Assembly (NCBI GenBank): GCA_046331625.1
Contig: JAXLQL010000034.1
Span: 17,652 to 81,651 of the forward strand
Length of the DNA: 64,000 nucleotides
Source of the DNA: JAXLQL01 sp046331625
GTDB taxonomy: Bacteria; Acidobacteriota; Terriglobia; Bryobacterales; Bryobacteraceae
Direction of reading: 5' to 3'
Below the pieces are notes generated by a model. That model saw only the letters and a list, made by a program, of their open reading frames with translations. It was not told the origin of the DNA and did no database searches. Of the stretch, positions 17,005 through 26,616 are shown piece after piece (the stretch's first letter is position 1; the number at the start of each line of letters is the position of its first letter). The position numbers and the translations under genes are program-made.

Positions 17005-17688
17005 TCAGTCGCGGAACACGTAGCCTTCCCCGCGCAACGTGACGATGTGCCGCGGGTGCTGTGGATCGTCCTCCACCTTCTGACGCAGTGACGAGATGTG
17101 GACATCCACCGTGCGCGACACCACCGGTCCGTAGCCCCACACCTCCGTCAGCAGTTCCTCGCGCGACACTGCAATCCCCTTGCGCGCAATCAAGTAGCGC
17201 AGCAACTGGAGCTCTTTCGCGGCCAGACCGATGCGCGCTCCGCGCCGCATCACGATGCCGCGCGCGAAGTCCACCATCACCGAACCGAACTCGTAGCGGC
17301 GCAGCTCCGACATCTTCTGCGTATGCGAGCGGCGCAGCAGCGCCTCGATGCGCGCGATGAGTTCCGCCGTGTCGAACGGCTTCAGCACGTAGTCATCGGC
17401 GCCGGCTCGGAAACCTTCCAAGCGGTCCGCCACGGCGGTGCGGCCCGTGAGCATGAGGATTGGTGTGGTCACGCCTTGATCGCGCAGAGAGTGGCACACA
17501 TCGTAGCCCGAGCATCCCGGTAGCTGCACATCGAGCACCACCAAATCATAGGGTTCACTCGCGGCACGCTGGCGCGCGGAGACGCCATCCGCCATGCTTT
17601 CCACGTCAAAGCCCTCGAGCGCGAGCGTGTCCGTCAACACGGTGGCGAGGCTCGGATCATCCTCCACGAGCAGGATTCGGTTCCGCAC
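17005..17688 (-). CDS. OmpR/PhoB-family response regulator
   Basis: A 227-residue two-domain regulator. The receiver domain (2-115) has the acidic pair EDD at 9-11, phospho-acceptor Asp53 in LVVLDVQLPG, Thr/Lys switch residues in MLTGRT and LKPFD. The C-terminal winged helix (about 130-225) includes LAAKELQLLRYLI and RTVDVHISSLRQKV. No histidine kinase gene is adjacent, so it is an orphan. The start is GTG at 17688. It is divergent from nadA with about 150 bases between. Confidence 0.92.
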   Translation of the reverse strand: MRNRILLVEDDPSLATVLTDTLALEGFDVESMADGVSARQRAASEPYDLVVLDVQLPGCSGYDVCHSLRDQGVTTPILMLTGRTAVADRLEGFRAGADDYVLKPFDTAELIARIEALLRRSHTQKMSELRRYEFGSVMVDFARGIVMRRGARIGLAAKELQLLRYLIARKGIAVSREELLTEVWGYGPVVSRTVDVHISSLRQKVEDDPQHPRHIVTLRGEGYVFRD

Positions 17689-17836
17689 ATCCCGATGGAC
17701 GGGCCATGTCGCTCCCCTGTTGCCGCACGCGCGGAACCTTTACGATTCTTAACCCCTGAAACACCAATCGATGCGGCACGTGCGGCACCCTCATAGGTAA
17801 TCGATAGAATGAGTACAGAGGATTCATTCCCCCCAG

Positions 17837-18766
17837 ATGATTGCCACCCGTACGCTTGCTGAAGAGATCCTGGAACTGAAGCGCGAGCGCAAGGCCATGA
17901 TCCTGGCGCACCACTACCAGGAAGCGGAGATCCAAGAACTCGCCGATGCGATCGGAGACAGCCTCGAGCTGGCGCGCAAGGCTCGTGAGTTCCAAGGCGA
18001 TGTGATCGCGTTTTGCGGTGTGTATTTCATGGCCGAAACGGCCAAGATCTTGAACCCGAATCGCGTGGTGGTGGTTCCGGACAAAGATGCGGGATGCAGC
18101 CTGGTGGATAGCTGTCCGGTGGAACAGGTACGCGCCTACAAGCGCCGCTACCCGGATCACGTTCTGGTTTCCTACATCAACACGTCAGCAGATGTGAAGG
18201 CCGAGAGCGACATCATCTGCACATCGCGCAATGCGGTGGCGGTGGTGAACTCGATCCCGGCTGAGAAGACCGTGCTCTTCCTGCCAGACGTGAACCTCGG
18301 CAACTACGTCAAGCGCATGAGCGGCCGCGAGAACATGAAGATCTGGCAAGGCGCCTGCATCGTACACTCGACGTTTCCCGCGCGGCGATTGACGGCGGTG
18401 AAGTCGCAACATCCGGGCGCGCTGATCGCGGCCCATCCCGAGTGCCCGCCTGACGTGCTGCGCATGTCGAACTTCGTCGGATCCACGTCTGCCATCATCG
18501 ATTGGTGCAAGAAGTCCGATGCGGCCGAGATCATCGTGATGACCGAGAGCGGAGTGCGATTCTCCCTCGAACGCGATTCGCCTGAGAAGACATTCCACTT
18601 CGTTCCCAACGAAAACTGCAATTGCAGCGAGTGCCCCTACATGAAGATGAACTCGCTCGAAAAGCTCCATGCCTGCCTGCGAGATCTTTCGCCGCGCGTG
18701 GAGTTGGACCCGGAACAGATGACGCGCGCACTGGCGCCGATCGAACGCATGCTGGCCCTGAAGTAA
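17837..18766 (+). CDS. nadA: Quinolinate synthase NadA
   Basis: A 309-residue iron-sulfur enzyme that condenses iminoaspartate with dihydroxyacetone phosphate to form quinolinate in de novo NAD synthesis. Seen: AHHYQEAEIQ (24-33), DKDAGCSLVDSCP with Cys87, WQGACIVHS with Cys174, and NENCNCSECPYMKMN with Cys261/263/266. Cys87, Cys174 and one of the last group fit the three [4Fe-4S] ligands known for this enzyme. The ATG at 17837 follows a CCCCCCAG tract; a TAGAAT hexamer lies about 25 bases upstream. moaA begins four bases after its stop, so they are co-transcribed. No nadB or nadC is in the window. Confidence 0.95.
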   Translation: MIATRTLAEEILELKRERKAMILAHHYQEAEIQELADAIGDSLELARKAREFQGDVIAFCGVYFMAETAKILNPNRVVVVPDKDAGCSLVDSCPVEQVRAYKRRYPDHVLVSYINTSADVKAESDIICTSRNAVAVVNSIPAEKTVLFLPDVNLGNYVKRMSGRENMKIWQGACIVHSTFPARRLTAVKSQHPGALIAAHPECPPDVLRMSNFVGSTSAIIDWCKKSDAAEIIVMTESGVRFSLERDSPEKTFHFVPNENCNCSECPYMKMNSLEKLHACLRDLSPRVELDPEQMTRALAPIERMLALK

Positions 18767-18770
18767 CGCG

Positions 18771-19754
18771 ATGCTGGTAGACACCTTCGGCCGCCAACAC
18801 GACAACCTCCGCATCAGCGTCACGGACCGGTGCAACATTCGGTGCTTCTACTGCATGCCGGAAGAAGGCGTGAAGTTCCAGGCGCGCGAGGAGATTCTGC
18901 ACTTCGAGGAAGTGGAGCGCTTCGTTCGCATCGCGGTGAAGCTCGGCGTGCGCAAGCTGCGGTTGACGGGCGGCGAGCCGCTGGTGCGCAAAGATCTGCC
19001 GGTGTTGATCGAGAAGCTCGTGTCGATTCCGGGCGTGGAGGATCTCGCACTCACCACGAACGCGGTACTGTTGGCCGATCAAGCGCAAGCGCTCTATGAC
19101 GCAGGCTTGCGGCGGATCAACATCCATCTCGACACGCTCGACCGCGAGCGCTTCCGCCAGATCACGCGGCGTGACGATCATCCGCGCGTGATGGCGGGAA
19201 TCGAGAAGTGCTTGCAACTCGGGTTCAAGACGAAGATCAACGCAGTGGCGGTGAAGAATCTGGTGGAGCCCGACATCGTTCCCATGGCCCGCTTCGGGCG
19301 CGAGCACGGAATCGAGATCCGCTACATCGAGTTCATGCCGCTTGACTCGCAGGGTCTGTGGCTGCGCGACAAGGTGCTGTTCATGGACACGATGATCGAG
19401 ATGATCGAGCGCGAGATCGGTCCGCTCGAGCCGGTGCCCGATGCGGATCCGCGTGCGCCGGCGACGGAGTTCCGCTATGCCGATGGGGGCGGCCGCGTGG
19501 GTTTCATCGCATCGGTGAGTAAGCCGTTTTGCCTCAACTGCAATCGACTGCGGCTCACGGCCGATGGCAAACTGCGCTACTGCTTGTTCGCGATCGACGA
19601 GACCGACGTGAAGACGGCTCTGCGTGACGGGTCTTCGGAAGAGCAGATCATGGAGATCATTCGAGGGACGGTCCGGGCGAAGTGGGAAGGCCACGAAATC
19701 AATTCGGTGCAGTTCGTGGCGCCTCCGCGGCCCATGTACGCGATCGGCGGATAG
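18771..19754 (+). CDS. moaA: GTP 3',8-cyclase MoaA
   Basis: A 327-residue radical-SAM enzyme of molybdenum cofactor synthesis, converting GTP to 3',8-cyclo-GTP. The N-terminal SAM cluster ligands are Cys21, Cys25 and Cys28 (CNIRCFYC). The C-terminal cluster uses Cys254, Cys257 (CLNCNRLR) and Cys271. LTGGEPL at 65-71 and the functional C-terminal GG (YAIGG) are intact. It follows nadA by four bases; both products are oxygen-sensitive Fe-S enzymes. The cofactor is needed by the MsrP-like enzyme 4 kb upstream. Confidence 0.95.
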   Translation: MLVDTFGRQHDNLRISVTDRCNIRCFYCMPEEGVKFQAREEILHFEEVERFVRIAVKLGVRKLRLTGGEPLVRKDLPVLIEKLVSIPGVEDLALTTNAVLLADQAQALYDAGLRRINIHLDTLDRERFRQITRRDDHPRVMAGIEKCLQLGFKTKINAVAVKNLVEPDIVPMARFGREHGIEIRYIEFMPLDSQGLWLRDKVLFMDTMIEMIEREIGPLEPVPDADPRAPATEFRYADGGGRVGFIASVSKPFCLNCNRLRLTADGKLRYCLFAIDETDVKTALRDGSSEEQIMEIIRGTVRAKWEGHEINSVQFVAPPRPMYAIGG

Positions 19755-19930
19755 TTTCACGCGTAAGGGCGGGCTCTTTGCACGCTTGGCGGGGAATCGG
19801 GCACTCGGAAAAATGGCAGGATTGCCGTCAGTGTCACCGCCGCAGCGAGCTTCTTTTCGTCTACCTCAGCCAACCGCAAAACCGCCAATTCAGGTCGCCA
19901 CTGCTCAGACGATGACCGCAACCCGCCCGA

Positions 19931-22900
19931 TCAGAAATCCACCCGCAGGTTCAACTGGATCACCCGGCTCAACCCGCGTTGCGACGTCACCCGCCCGAAG
20001 TTCGTGTTCGTCGGGTCCGTCTGCGGACCCGAGAAGTTCGTATGGTTCGTCGCGTTCAATAGATCCACGTCGAAGCTTGTCCGCAACCCTTCCTTGATGC
20101 GGAAGGTGCGCTTCAACTTCACGTCCCAATTCCGGATGCCATCTTCGCGAATGTCGGTCAGCCGCGTCGGGAATACGCGCACATGGAACGCTCCCGGCTG
20201 CTGCGCCGAACGCCCCTCGAATCCCGTGAAGCCCTGCGGTACCGCACCAGATCCCGTGTAACGCACCGGCTCGAACCACTTATGGATGTCGCTCGAATTG
20301 GCTCCGTCGTGATTCAGCGCCGATGCGATGTTGGCGAGATCGCCGTAGTAGAAGCGATTGCCCCATCCCGTCGGCGCACCATTTTGATACTGGTAGACCC
20401 AGCTCAATTGCCACCCGCCCAGCAGATGCTGCGCCGGGCCCGAATTCACGAACCGCTTCCCCTTGCCGAACGGCATCTCCCAGATCATCGTCCACACGAA
20501 CCGGTGTGGACGCAGCGCATCCTGCGGCCGTGACGACGGTGCCGAGTCGAATTCGTTGTAGTAGAAATCGCTCTCGCGGCCGTAAGCGTAGGTGTACATC
20601 ACAGACGAAGCGAAGCTCCGCGCGAAACGCTTCTCGAGCAGCAGTTGCATGTCGTGGTACATGTTGATGCCGCGCGAGTCCTTGAAGTCCACGCCTTGCC
20701 GCAGCCCCGACAATCCGTTGATGTTCGGAAAGGCGCGCAGCAGTTGCTGCTTGCGGATCGTGCCCGAAGTGAAGAATCCGATGGTGCTCAGGTAGTTGTA
20801 GATCGTCGGGTTCGAAGACCGCAGCCCTGTCAGGTTTCCGATCGCGAACGGATTCGGCACGGTGGCTTGTAGCGCGTCGTCGACATCCTGCCTGCGAACG
20901 TTGCCCGTGGCCCAATACTGCTGCGGTAGGTAGCTGACTGACTGCGTCACTTCCACTGAGGACCGTGCGCCGTTGTACGACGCCTCCACCACCACGTCGC
21001 GCGCGATCTCGCGTTGCACGCCAATGCGCCACCGCGTCTGGTCCGCCGGCCGGAAAGTTCGCGGCAGGAAGCTGTATCCTCGCCCTTGCTGTACGTTCTG
21101 GCCGAGCGTGTTGCCGTAGGGTGCGTCGAAGCGCGTGTTGGTTGCCGCCCGCACCGGGAACGGGTCGGTCATCGGGTTGCGCGACGCCGACAATCCGGCC
21201 ACGTCACCTAGGCCGCAGCAGAACGTGAGGCCGCGGTCGTTGCTCATCGTGGTCGACGTCGGCTGGCTGTATCCGATCTGGCTCGGTGTCGAGTTGTTCA
21301 CCTGCAGCACGTCCTGATACCAGGCGATGCCGCCGCGCACCACGGTCTTGTTGTTGATCTGATACACCGCGCCTGCTTTCGGCAGGAAGGTGTGATGCCC
21401 GTTGGAGAACGTCTTGTCCGGCTGGCCCAAGTAGTTGCTGCCGCCCAGTACCTTGAATTGCGACGCAGGCAGTTCCGTGAGCGGGCTGCGCGCGTACGCG
21501 GCCTCCACCGCATCGGCGAACGGCGGCCGGTAGCCGAAGTCGAACCCGCCGGCGAGGCCTCGATTGTAACGCTCGGTTGCTCCGCCTCCGCGCTCGTAGC
21601 GCAGCCCCAGATTCAACCGGAGCCGGTTGCTGACCCGCACATCGTCCTGCACGTAGAATGACCGGTACCGCGTCGACCAATAGGCCGTATCGTTCGAGTC
21701 GATGCTGATGCCCGAAGGCAGCCCCATCATGAATGCAGCCCAGCCCAGCCCGAGGTTCGATGCCGTAGTCGTGTTGTCGGCCTGGCGCATGAAGCTGTTG
21801 TCGAAGGCGAACAGGCCCGACGAGTTGCCTGGACCTTCCGCCGTCCGCCAGTAGCGCCGCTCCTGCCAGCCATACCGCAGGGAGTGGTTGCCGCGGATGT
21901 TGGAGAACTGCACCTTGAGGTCGCCGGTTGTGCCGCGCGTTCCGATCGCCGGATACGAGTCGGAAACGCTCTCCACACCCGAGATTCCCATGCGCGGAAG
22001 TGATGCGAAGCGGTCGGCCCGATCGTCGATGTACTTCGGCAGGCCAACATCGCTCGGCTTGTACTGGTTCTGCACGGTGCGCACGTTGCCTTCGTTGAAC
22101 CGTGTCCAGGAAGCTCCGATGTTGAGCACGCTCGTGCTGTTCGGAGTCCAGATGTACTCGCCGCCACCGCCCTTGTTGATGCGCGTCAGCCCATTGGCAT
22201 GCAACCCGCGCTTGGTTTCGTAGGTCCAGTCGTATTCGTTCGCCAGACGATGATTCCAGTACCACCGTCCGAAAATCCGATGCTTCTCCGCGATGTTGTA
22301 GTCCACGCGGTTGACGATCGAGTTGAAGCGCTCGTCCTTCGGCATTGCCAGTGCATAGTAGTTGTTGGTGCCTTCCGGCGACACCAGGCCCGGCACGTCA
22401 TTCGGCTTCGGATAGAACGGCTCGTACGACTTGTACGCCGGGTTCAGCACCGGCACTCCGCGATTGCCCGGGAAGGGCGTGCGCACCACGCGGCCGTTGT
22501 CGAGCCGGGCCGAACGCGGGTCGTAGACCGTGTAGCGCGTAGCATCGATGGCCAGCAGGTCAGAGAAGTCTCCCTGCCGCCACGCCATCTTCGGAACCGT
22601 GCGGTTGATCGCGTCCGTCGTCTCGGCCTTGCTTTGGTAGATGCCGTTGTAGCTGAAGAAGAAGAACAGCTTGTCTGTGCCGTTGTAAAGCTTCGGAATT
22701 CGCACCGGACCGCCCGCCGTTCCACCGAAGTTGTTCGAACGGCCCGGAGCCTGACGCTGTGAGTTCGGGCTCAGCGATCCGCGCCGGACTTGATCTTCGA
22801 ACGCCAGCCTCGTGAAGTGCGGCGTGGCGTTCCAGCGCTGCTGCCAGTGCTGGTCATAGAGCGAGCCATGATACTTGTTCGTGCCCGGCTTGGTCATCAC

Positions 22901-23611
22901 ATTGATCGTGGCGCCTGAGGTGAACCCTGCCGAAGCATCGAAGTTCGCTGTCTCGAGCTTGAACTCTTCCACCGCGTCGGAAGGCGGAACAAAACCCACG
23001 CGCCGGCCGGTGCCCGTGACGGGTGCGCCGTCGATCGTGTACTCGTTCGATCCCACGCCGCCCGCCGTGTTGAAGGATGAGGTGCCGCCGTTGTCGAAGG
23101 CGCGCCGGTACTCGGGCTGCCCCGTCCACTGCATGCCGGGCGCCAGCGTCGCCAACGCGAACGGGTTCATGTCCGAGAACGGAAGCTGCATGATCTGCCG
23201 TTGATCGATAATGCGGCCACCCGAAGCCGACGTGGTTTCGAGCAGCGGCGCCTCGGCGCTCACTTGCACCGTCTCGGCCGCCTGCCCGATCTGCAATTGG
23301 ATATCGACATCCACTCGCGAGGCCACACTCACGGTGATGCCCTGCTGCTGGTGTTTCTTGAAGCCCTGCGCTTCCACCGTCACCGTGTAGGTGCCCGGAT
23401 TCAGCAGCGTTCCTTCGAAGTACCCCGTGTCATTCGTCGATAGCCGCGTGGCGCGGTTGGTCTCCGTGTGCGTCAGCACCACGGCCGCGCTAGGAACCGA
23501 AGCCCCCTGCGGATCGGTCACCTTGCCGGCAAGACTGCCGAGCGATTGCTGCGCGAAGACAGGGGCAGCGAGTACACAAAGAGATGCCAAGGTCGCGAAT
23601 TTGAATGTCAT
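19931..23611 (-). CDS. Oar-like TonB-dependent outer membrane receptor with carboxypeptidase-regulatory domain
   Basis: A 1226-residue outer membrane protein typical of Acidobacteriota. A signal peptide (1-20, ending VFAQQ) precedes a carboxypeptidase-regulatory-like beta domain (about 23-105, GxVTDPQGASVPSA and GTYTVTVEAQGF). A plug (about 110-240) contains YTIDGAPV and SGATINVMTKPGTN. The long beta-barrel ends LRVDF, with the aromatic terminal residue expected for assembly. It likely imports or binds polymers or peptides in a TonB-dependent way; the ligand is unknown. It stands alone and has a GTGAGGG ribosome-binding site before the ATG at 23611. Confidence 0.9.
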   Translation of the reverse strand: MTFKFATLASLCVLAAPVFAQQSLGSLAGKVTDPQGASVPSAAVVLTHTETNRATRLSTNDTGYFEGTLLNPGTYTVTVEAQGFKKHQQQGITVSVASRVDVDIQLQIGQAAETVQVSAEAPLLETTSASGGRIIDQRQIMQLPFSDMNPFALATLAPGMQWTGQPEYRRAFDNGGTSSFNTAGGVGSNEYTIDGAPVTGTGRRVGFVPPSDAVEEFKLETANFDASAGFTSGATINVMTKPGTNKYHGSLYDQHWQQRWNATPHFTRLAFEDQVRRGSLSPNSQRQAPGRSNNFGGTAGGPVRIPKLYNGTDKLFFFFSYNGIYQSKAETTDAINRTVPKMAWRQGDFSDLLAIDATRYTVYDPRSARLDNGRVVRTPFPGNRGVPVLNPAYKSYEPFYPKPNDVPGLVSPEGTNNYYALAMPKDERFNSIVNRVDYNIAEKHRIFGRWYWNHRLANEYDWTYETKRGLHANGLTRINKGGGGEYIWTPNSTSVLNIGASWTRFNEGNVRTVQNQYKPSDVGLPKYIDDRADRFASLPRMGISGVESVSDSYPAIGTRGTTGDLKVQFSNIRGNHSLRYGWQERRYWRTAEGPGNSSGLFAFDNSFMRQADNTTTASNLGLGWAAFMMGLPSGISIDSNDTAYWSTRYRSFYVQDDVRVSNRLRLNLGLRYERGGGATERYNRGLAGGFDFGYRPPFADAVEAAYARSPLTELPASQFKVLGGSNYLGQPDKTFSNGHHTFLPKAGAVYQINNKTVVRGGIAWYQDVLQVNNSTPSQIGYSQPTSTTMSNDRGLTFCCGLGDVAGLSASRNPMTDPFPVRAATNTRFDAPYGNTLGQNVQQGRGYSFLPRTFRPADQTRWRIGVQREIARDVVVEASYNGARSSVEVTQSVSYLPQQYWATGNVRRQDVDDALQATVPNPFAIGNLTGLRSSNPTIYNYLSTIGFFTSGTIRKQQLLRAFPNINGLSGLRQGVDFKDSRGINMYHDMQLLLEKRFARSFASSVMYTYAYGRESDFYYNEFDSAPSSRPQDALRPHRFVWTMIWEMPFGKGKRFVNSGPAQHLLGGWQLSWVYQYQNGAPTGWGNRFYYGDLANIASALNHDGANSSDIHKWFEPVRYTGSGAVPQGFTGFEGRSAQQPGAFHVRVFPTRLTDIREDGIRNWDVKLKRTFRIKEGLRTSFDVDLLNATNHTNFSGPQTDPTNTNFGRVTSQRGLSRVIQLNLRVDF

Positions 23612-23654
23612 GAGCCCTCACCCAATTTCCGGCTGAGGGACATGATATCACTCG

Positions 23655-24041
23655 TCACGCGGTCGCCGCACCCCGTTCGGTCAACAACTCCCGCAGCACC
23701 CGGCGGTGACAATATTCTTCGTCCTGGCAGTAACACCCCACCGAGAAATCAGTCTGATGCGATAGGGCCGCGAGTAAGTCCAGTGCGCGGCTCGCATCCG
23801 GAGCGCTCATCTCTTTCCGGTACTTCTTCCGGAACGCCTCCCGCTCCTCGCCGGTCCGCGCCTCGAGCGCCTCCTGCACCAGTTCCGCGCTCGGAGACAG
23901 CATCGGCAGCCACACATCGTAGAAGTCGCGCTTGGCGAACTCTGTCTTCGGTACGCCACGCGGCGGACGCCGAACGGTCCCGATCCGCAGTCCCTCGCCT
24001 TCCGCCCGCGGCGAGCCCAGTCTCACGATTCGAACGGGCAT
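23655..24041 (-). CDS. DUF488 family protein
   Basis: A 128-residue protein of the DUF488 family, seen in the short form: IRIGTVRRPPRGVP near the N-terminus, then KYRKEM, and the C-terminal CYCQDEEYCHRRVLRELL, where conserved Cys and His residues cluster. The family function is not established; a nucleic-acid or nucleotide role has been suggested. The ATG at 24041 lies four bases after the acyl-CoA dehydrogenase stop, so the two are likely co-transcribed. The longer in-frame start at 24284 would overlap that gene deeply and is rejected. Confidence 0.82.
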   Translation of the reverse strand: MPVRIVRLGSPRAEGEGLRIGTVRRPPRGVPKTEFAKRDFYDVWLPMLSPSAELVQEALEARTGEEREAFRKKYRKEMSAPDASRALDLLAALSHQTDFSVGCYCQDEEYCHRRVLRELLTERGAATA

Positions 24042-24045
24042 CGCT

Positions 24046-25188
24046 TCACCCCAGTAACTGCTTCGCGATCGTGATCCGCTGCATATTACTCGTCCCCTCG
24101 TAAATGCGGCCGATCTTGGCATCCCGGTACAACTTCTCCACCGGATAGTCTTTGGTGAATCCCACGCCGCCGAAAATCTCGATAGCCCGGCTGGCGATGG
24201 TTTCGGCAACCGTCGAACTCCAGTACTTCGCCATCGCCGCTTCGGTGAGGAACGGCTTGCCGGCTTCGCGTAACCGCGCCGCATTGTAGACCAGCAGCCG
24301 CGCAGCTTCGAGATCGGTGGCCATCTCGGCGATCTGCAGTTGAATCGCCTGGAACTCCGCGATCGCCTTGCCGAACTGCTTGCGCTGTTTGGCGTAGGCG
24401 ATCGAATGGTCGAGCGCGCCGCGCGCCAGCCCGATCATCTGTCCGCCGATGGCGATGCGGCCTTCGTTCAAAGTCTCGATCGCGATCTTGTAGCCCTTGC
24501 CTTCTTCGCCGATCCGGTTCTCCGCCGGGACGCGGCATCCGTCGAAGATCAACTCGCACGTCGACGAAGCGCGGATCCCTAGCTTGTCCTCTTTGCGCCC
24601 CACCTGAAAGCCAGGAGCATCGCGCGGCACCAGGAACGCCGTGATCCCCTTGTAGCCCGCCTCCGGATTCAGGTTCGCGAACACCAGGAACAGGCCCGCC
24701 TCGGCCGCATTCGTGATCCACAGCTTGCGGCCCGAGATGACATAAGCATCGCCATCGCGCCGTGCCCGCGTCTGCATCGCGAAGGCATCCGAGCCCGAGC
24801 CCGCTTCCGAGAGCGCGTAGCTCGAGACCGTGTCTGCGGCCAGGCGCGGTAGGAAGCGCTTCTGCTGCTCGGCCGTCGCCCAACGCATTACCGCGTTGAT
24901 CACCAGGGTGTTCTGCACATCCACGATCACCGCCGCGGCTGGATCGACAGCCGCCAGTTCCTCGATCGCGAGCACTGCTTGGAAGAAGGTGCCGCCCGGG
25001 CCGCCGTGCTCTTCCGGGATCTCGATGCCCATCAGGCCGAGTTCGAAGAGCTGCTTCATGATCTCGGGCCGGAAGTGCGCCTTCTCGTCCATCTCGCGCA
25101 CGTGCGGAGCGATCTGCTCTCGCGCGAAGCGCCGCACGGTCGACTGGAACAGCGCCTCTTCCTCTGACAGCATCGTAAGGGGAGTCAT
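24046..25188 (-). CDS. Acyl-CoA dehydrogenase (short/branched-chain type)
   Basis: A 380-residue FAD flavoenzyme that makes the alpha-beta double bond in acyl-CoA for fatty or branched-chain acid oxidation. The FAD/substrate motif is YALSEAGSGSDAFAMQTRA, then WITNA. The catalytic glutamate is in RIYEGTSNMQRITIAKQLL at the C-terminal position used by short- and branched-chain enzymes. I chose ATG 25188 over 25230 because a TACACT hexamer lies seven bases upstream of it (25196-25201, minus strand) and the longer start would abut the divergent gene. Confidence 0.92.
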   Translation of the reverse strand: MTPLTMLSEEEALFQSTVRRFAREQIAPHVREMDEKAHFRPEIMKQLFELGLMGIEIPEEHGGPGGTFFQAVLAIEELAAVDPAAAVIVDVQNTLVINAVMRWATAEQQKRFLPRLAADTVSSYALSEAGSGSDAFAMQTRARRDGDAYVISGRKLWITNAAEAGLFLVFANLNPEAGYKGITAFLVPRDAPGFQVGRKEDKLGIRASSTCELIFDGCRVPAENRIGEEGKGYKIAIETLNEGRIAIGGQMIGLARGALDHSIAYAKQRKQFGKAIAEFQAIQLQIAEMATDLEAARLLVYNAARLREAGKPFLTEAAMAKYWSSTVAETIASRAIEIFGGVGFTKDYPVEKLYRDAKIGRIYEGTSNMQRITIAKQLLG

Positions 25189-25195
25189 GGAGATC

Positions 25196-25217
25196 AGTGT
25201 ACCCGCACTGGTAGAAT
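25196..25217. promoter_or_regulatory. Divergent promoter region, acyl-CoA dehydrogenase / aminotransferase
   Basis: Only 41 bases separate the two divergent starts. On the minus strand TACACT (25196-25201) is seven bases from the ATG at 25188. On the plus strand TAGAAT (25212-25217) is twelve bases from the ATG at 25230. Both -35 regions would therefore fall in or near the opposite promoter or gene. Confidence 0.4.
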
Positions 25218-25229
25218 CGAAGTTCCTCA

Positions 25230-26609
25230 ATGCCCAAAGAATACGACCTCACGCCCCGGGCCGTACCCACAGTCGAAACAAAATACCGGCGAATTGTTAC
25301 GGAGATCCCCGCCCCTGGATCGATCGCCACGCTCGAGCGCTTGCACAAGTACGAACCCGTGGCCATGCGTGGACAGCCGCCGATCCTATGGGATCACGCC
25401 GAGGGCTTCCAAGTCTATGACGGCTTCGGCAACTGCTGGATCGACTGGTCGAGCGGCGTGCTCATCACCAACGCCGGGCACGGCCGCGCCGAGATCGTCG
25501 ACGCCATTGTGCGCCAGGCGCAGCACAAGCTGCTCACCAATTACTGCTTTCCCAACGAGGTCCGCTCGCGGCTGGTGGAGAAGCTCGCCACCATGTTCGG
25601 CGAACCCAACCGCAAGGTGTTCCTGCTCACCACGGGCTCGGAAGCCGTGGAGTGCGCCATCAAGCTCTGCCGCACGCACGGCGTCAAGGTGGGTGGCCGC
25701 TCGAAGAACATCATCGTCTCGTTTGAGAAGGCCTTCCACGGGCGCACGCTCGGCTCGCAGCAAGCCGGTGGCATTCCTTCATTGAAGGAGTGGATCGTCA
25801 ACCTCGACCCCGGCTTCGTGCAGGTTCCATTCCCCGATGGATTCCGCACGCGCGACATCTCGTTCGATGGCTTCCTGCGCGCCGTGGCCGACGCCGGCGC
25901 GCAAGGTCCGAATGTGGCCGGCGTTGTCCTCGAGACCTACCAAGGCGGCAGTGCGTCGTTCGCGCCGGTCGAATTCATGAAGCAGTTGCGCGCCTGGTGC
26001 TCGGGTCACAAGGCGCTGCTCGTTTGCGACGAAGTGCAGGCAGGCTTCGGACGTACCGGCAAGATGGCCGGCTATCAGCACTACGGAATCGTGCCCGATC
26101 TCAGCACGTGGGGCAAGGGTATCTCGAGTTCAATGCCCATCTCCTGCGTGATCGGCCGCGCCGATGTGATGGACCTGCATCCGGCCGGCAGTATGACGTC
26201 CACGCACACGGGCAACCCGATCTGCTGCGCGGCCGCGCTCGCCAACATCGAGCTCATCGAGCGCGAGCGCCTTGACGAAAACGCGGCGAAGATGGGTGAC
26301 ATCCTGCACGCACGGCTCCAGGATATGAAGAAGCGCTATCGGCAGATCGGTTGGGTCGATGGCAAGGGCTTGGTCGCGGGCGTTGCTTGCGTGAAGCCCG
26401 GTGGCTCCGAGCCCGATCCCGATCTTGCTTGGAACGCCATTCACCGGTCGCTCGAGAAGGGCGTGCTGATGTTCTCGCCGGTTGGCTTCGGGGGGGGCAC
26501 TATCAAGATCTGCCCGCCGCTCGACATCAACGAAGAAGCGCTGCTCGAAAGCCTCGACGTGTTCGAAGAGGCGTTCGCCGAAGTAGCTACTGCCAAGCGC
26601 CCGGCCTGA
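25230..26609 (+). CDS. Class III PLP-dependent aminotransferase
   Basis: A 459-residue fold-type I, class III aminotransferase. The PLP lysine is Lys296 in STWGKGISSSMP, the cofactor aspartate is Asp267 in LVCDEVQAGFGRTG, and TTGSEAVECAIKLCR and AFHGRTLGSQ are the substrate and phosphate blocks. It resembles acidobacterial 'aspartate aminotransferase family' proteins near 4-aminobutyrate or beta-alanine transaminases; the amino donor is not known. It is followed eight bases later by a haloacid dehalogenase gene, and is divergent from an acyl-CoA dehydrogenase, which hints at amino- or organic-acid catabolism. Confidence 0.9.
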   Translation: MPKEYDLTPRAVPTVETKYRRIVTEIPAPGSIATLERLHKYEPVAMRGQPPILWDHAEGFQVYDGFGNCWIDWSSGVLITNAGHGRAEIVDAIVRQAQHKLLTNYCFPNEVRSRLVEKLATMFGEPNRKVFLLTTGSEAVECAIKLCRTHGVKVGGRSKNIIVSFEKAFHGRTLGSQQAGGIPSLKEWIVNLDPGFVQVPFPDGFRTRDISFDGFLRAVADAGAQGPNVAGVVLETYQGGSASFAPVEFMKQLRAWCSGHKALLVCDEVQAGFGRTGKMAGYQHYGIVPDLSTWGKGISSSMPISCVIGRADVMDLHPAGSMTSTHTGNPICCAAALANIELIERERLDENAAKMGDILHARLQDMKKRYRQIGWVDGKGLVAGVACVKPGGSEPDPDLAWNAIHRSLEKGVLMFSPVGFGGGTIKICPPLDINEEALLESLDVFEEAFAEVATAKRPA

Positions 26610-26616
26610 GGATCCC

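Noticed and set aside
18531..19760. A 409-codon minus-strand open frame
   Set aside because: It is antisense to nadA and moaA, which have all catalytic motifs.
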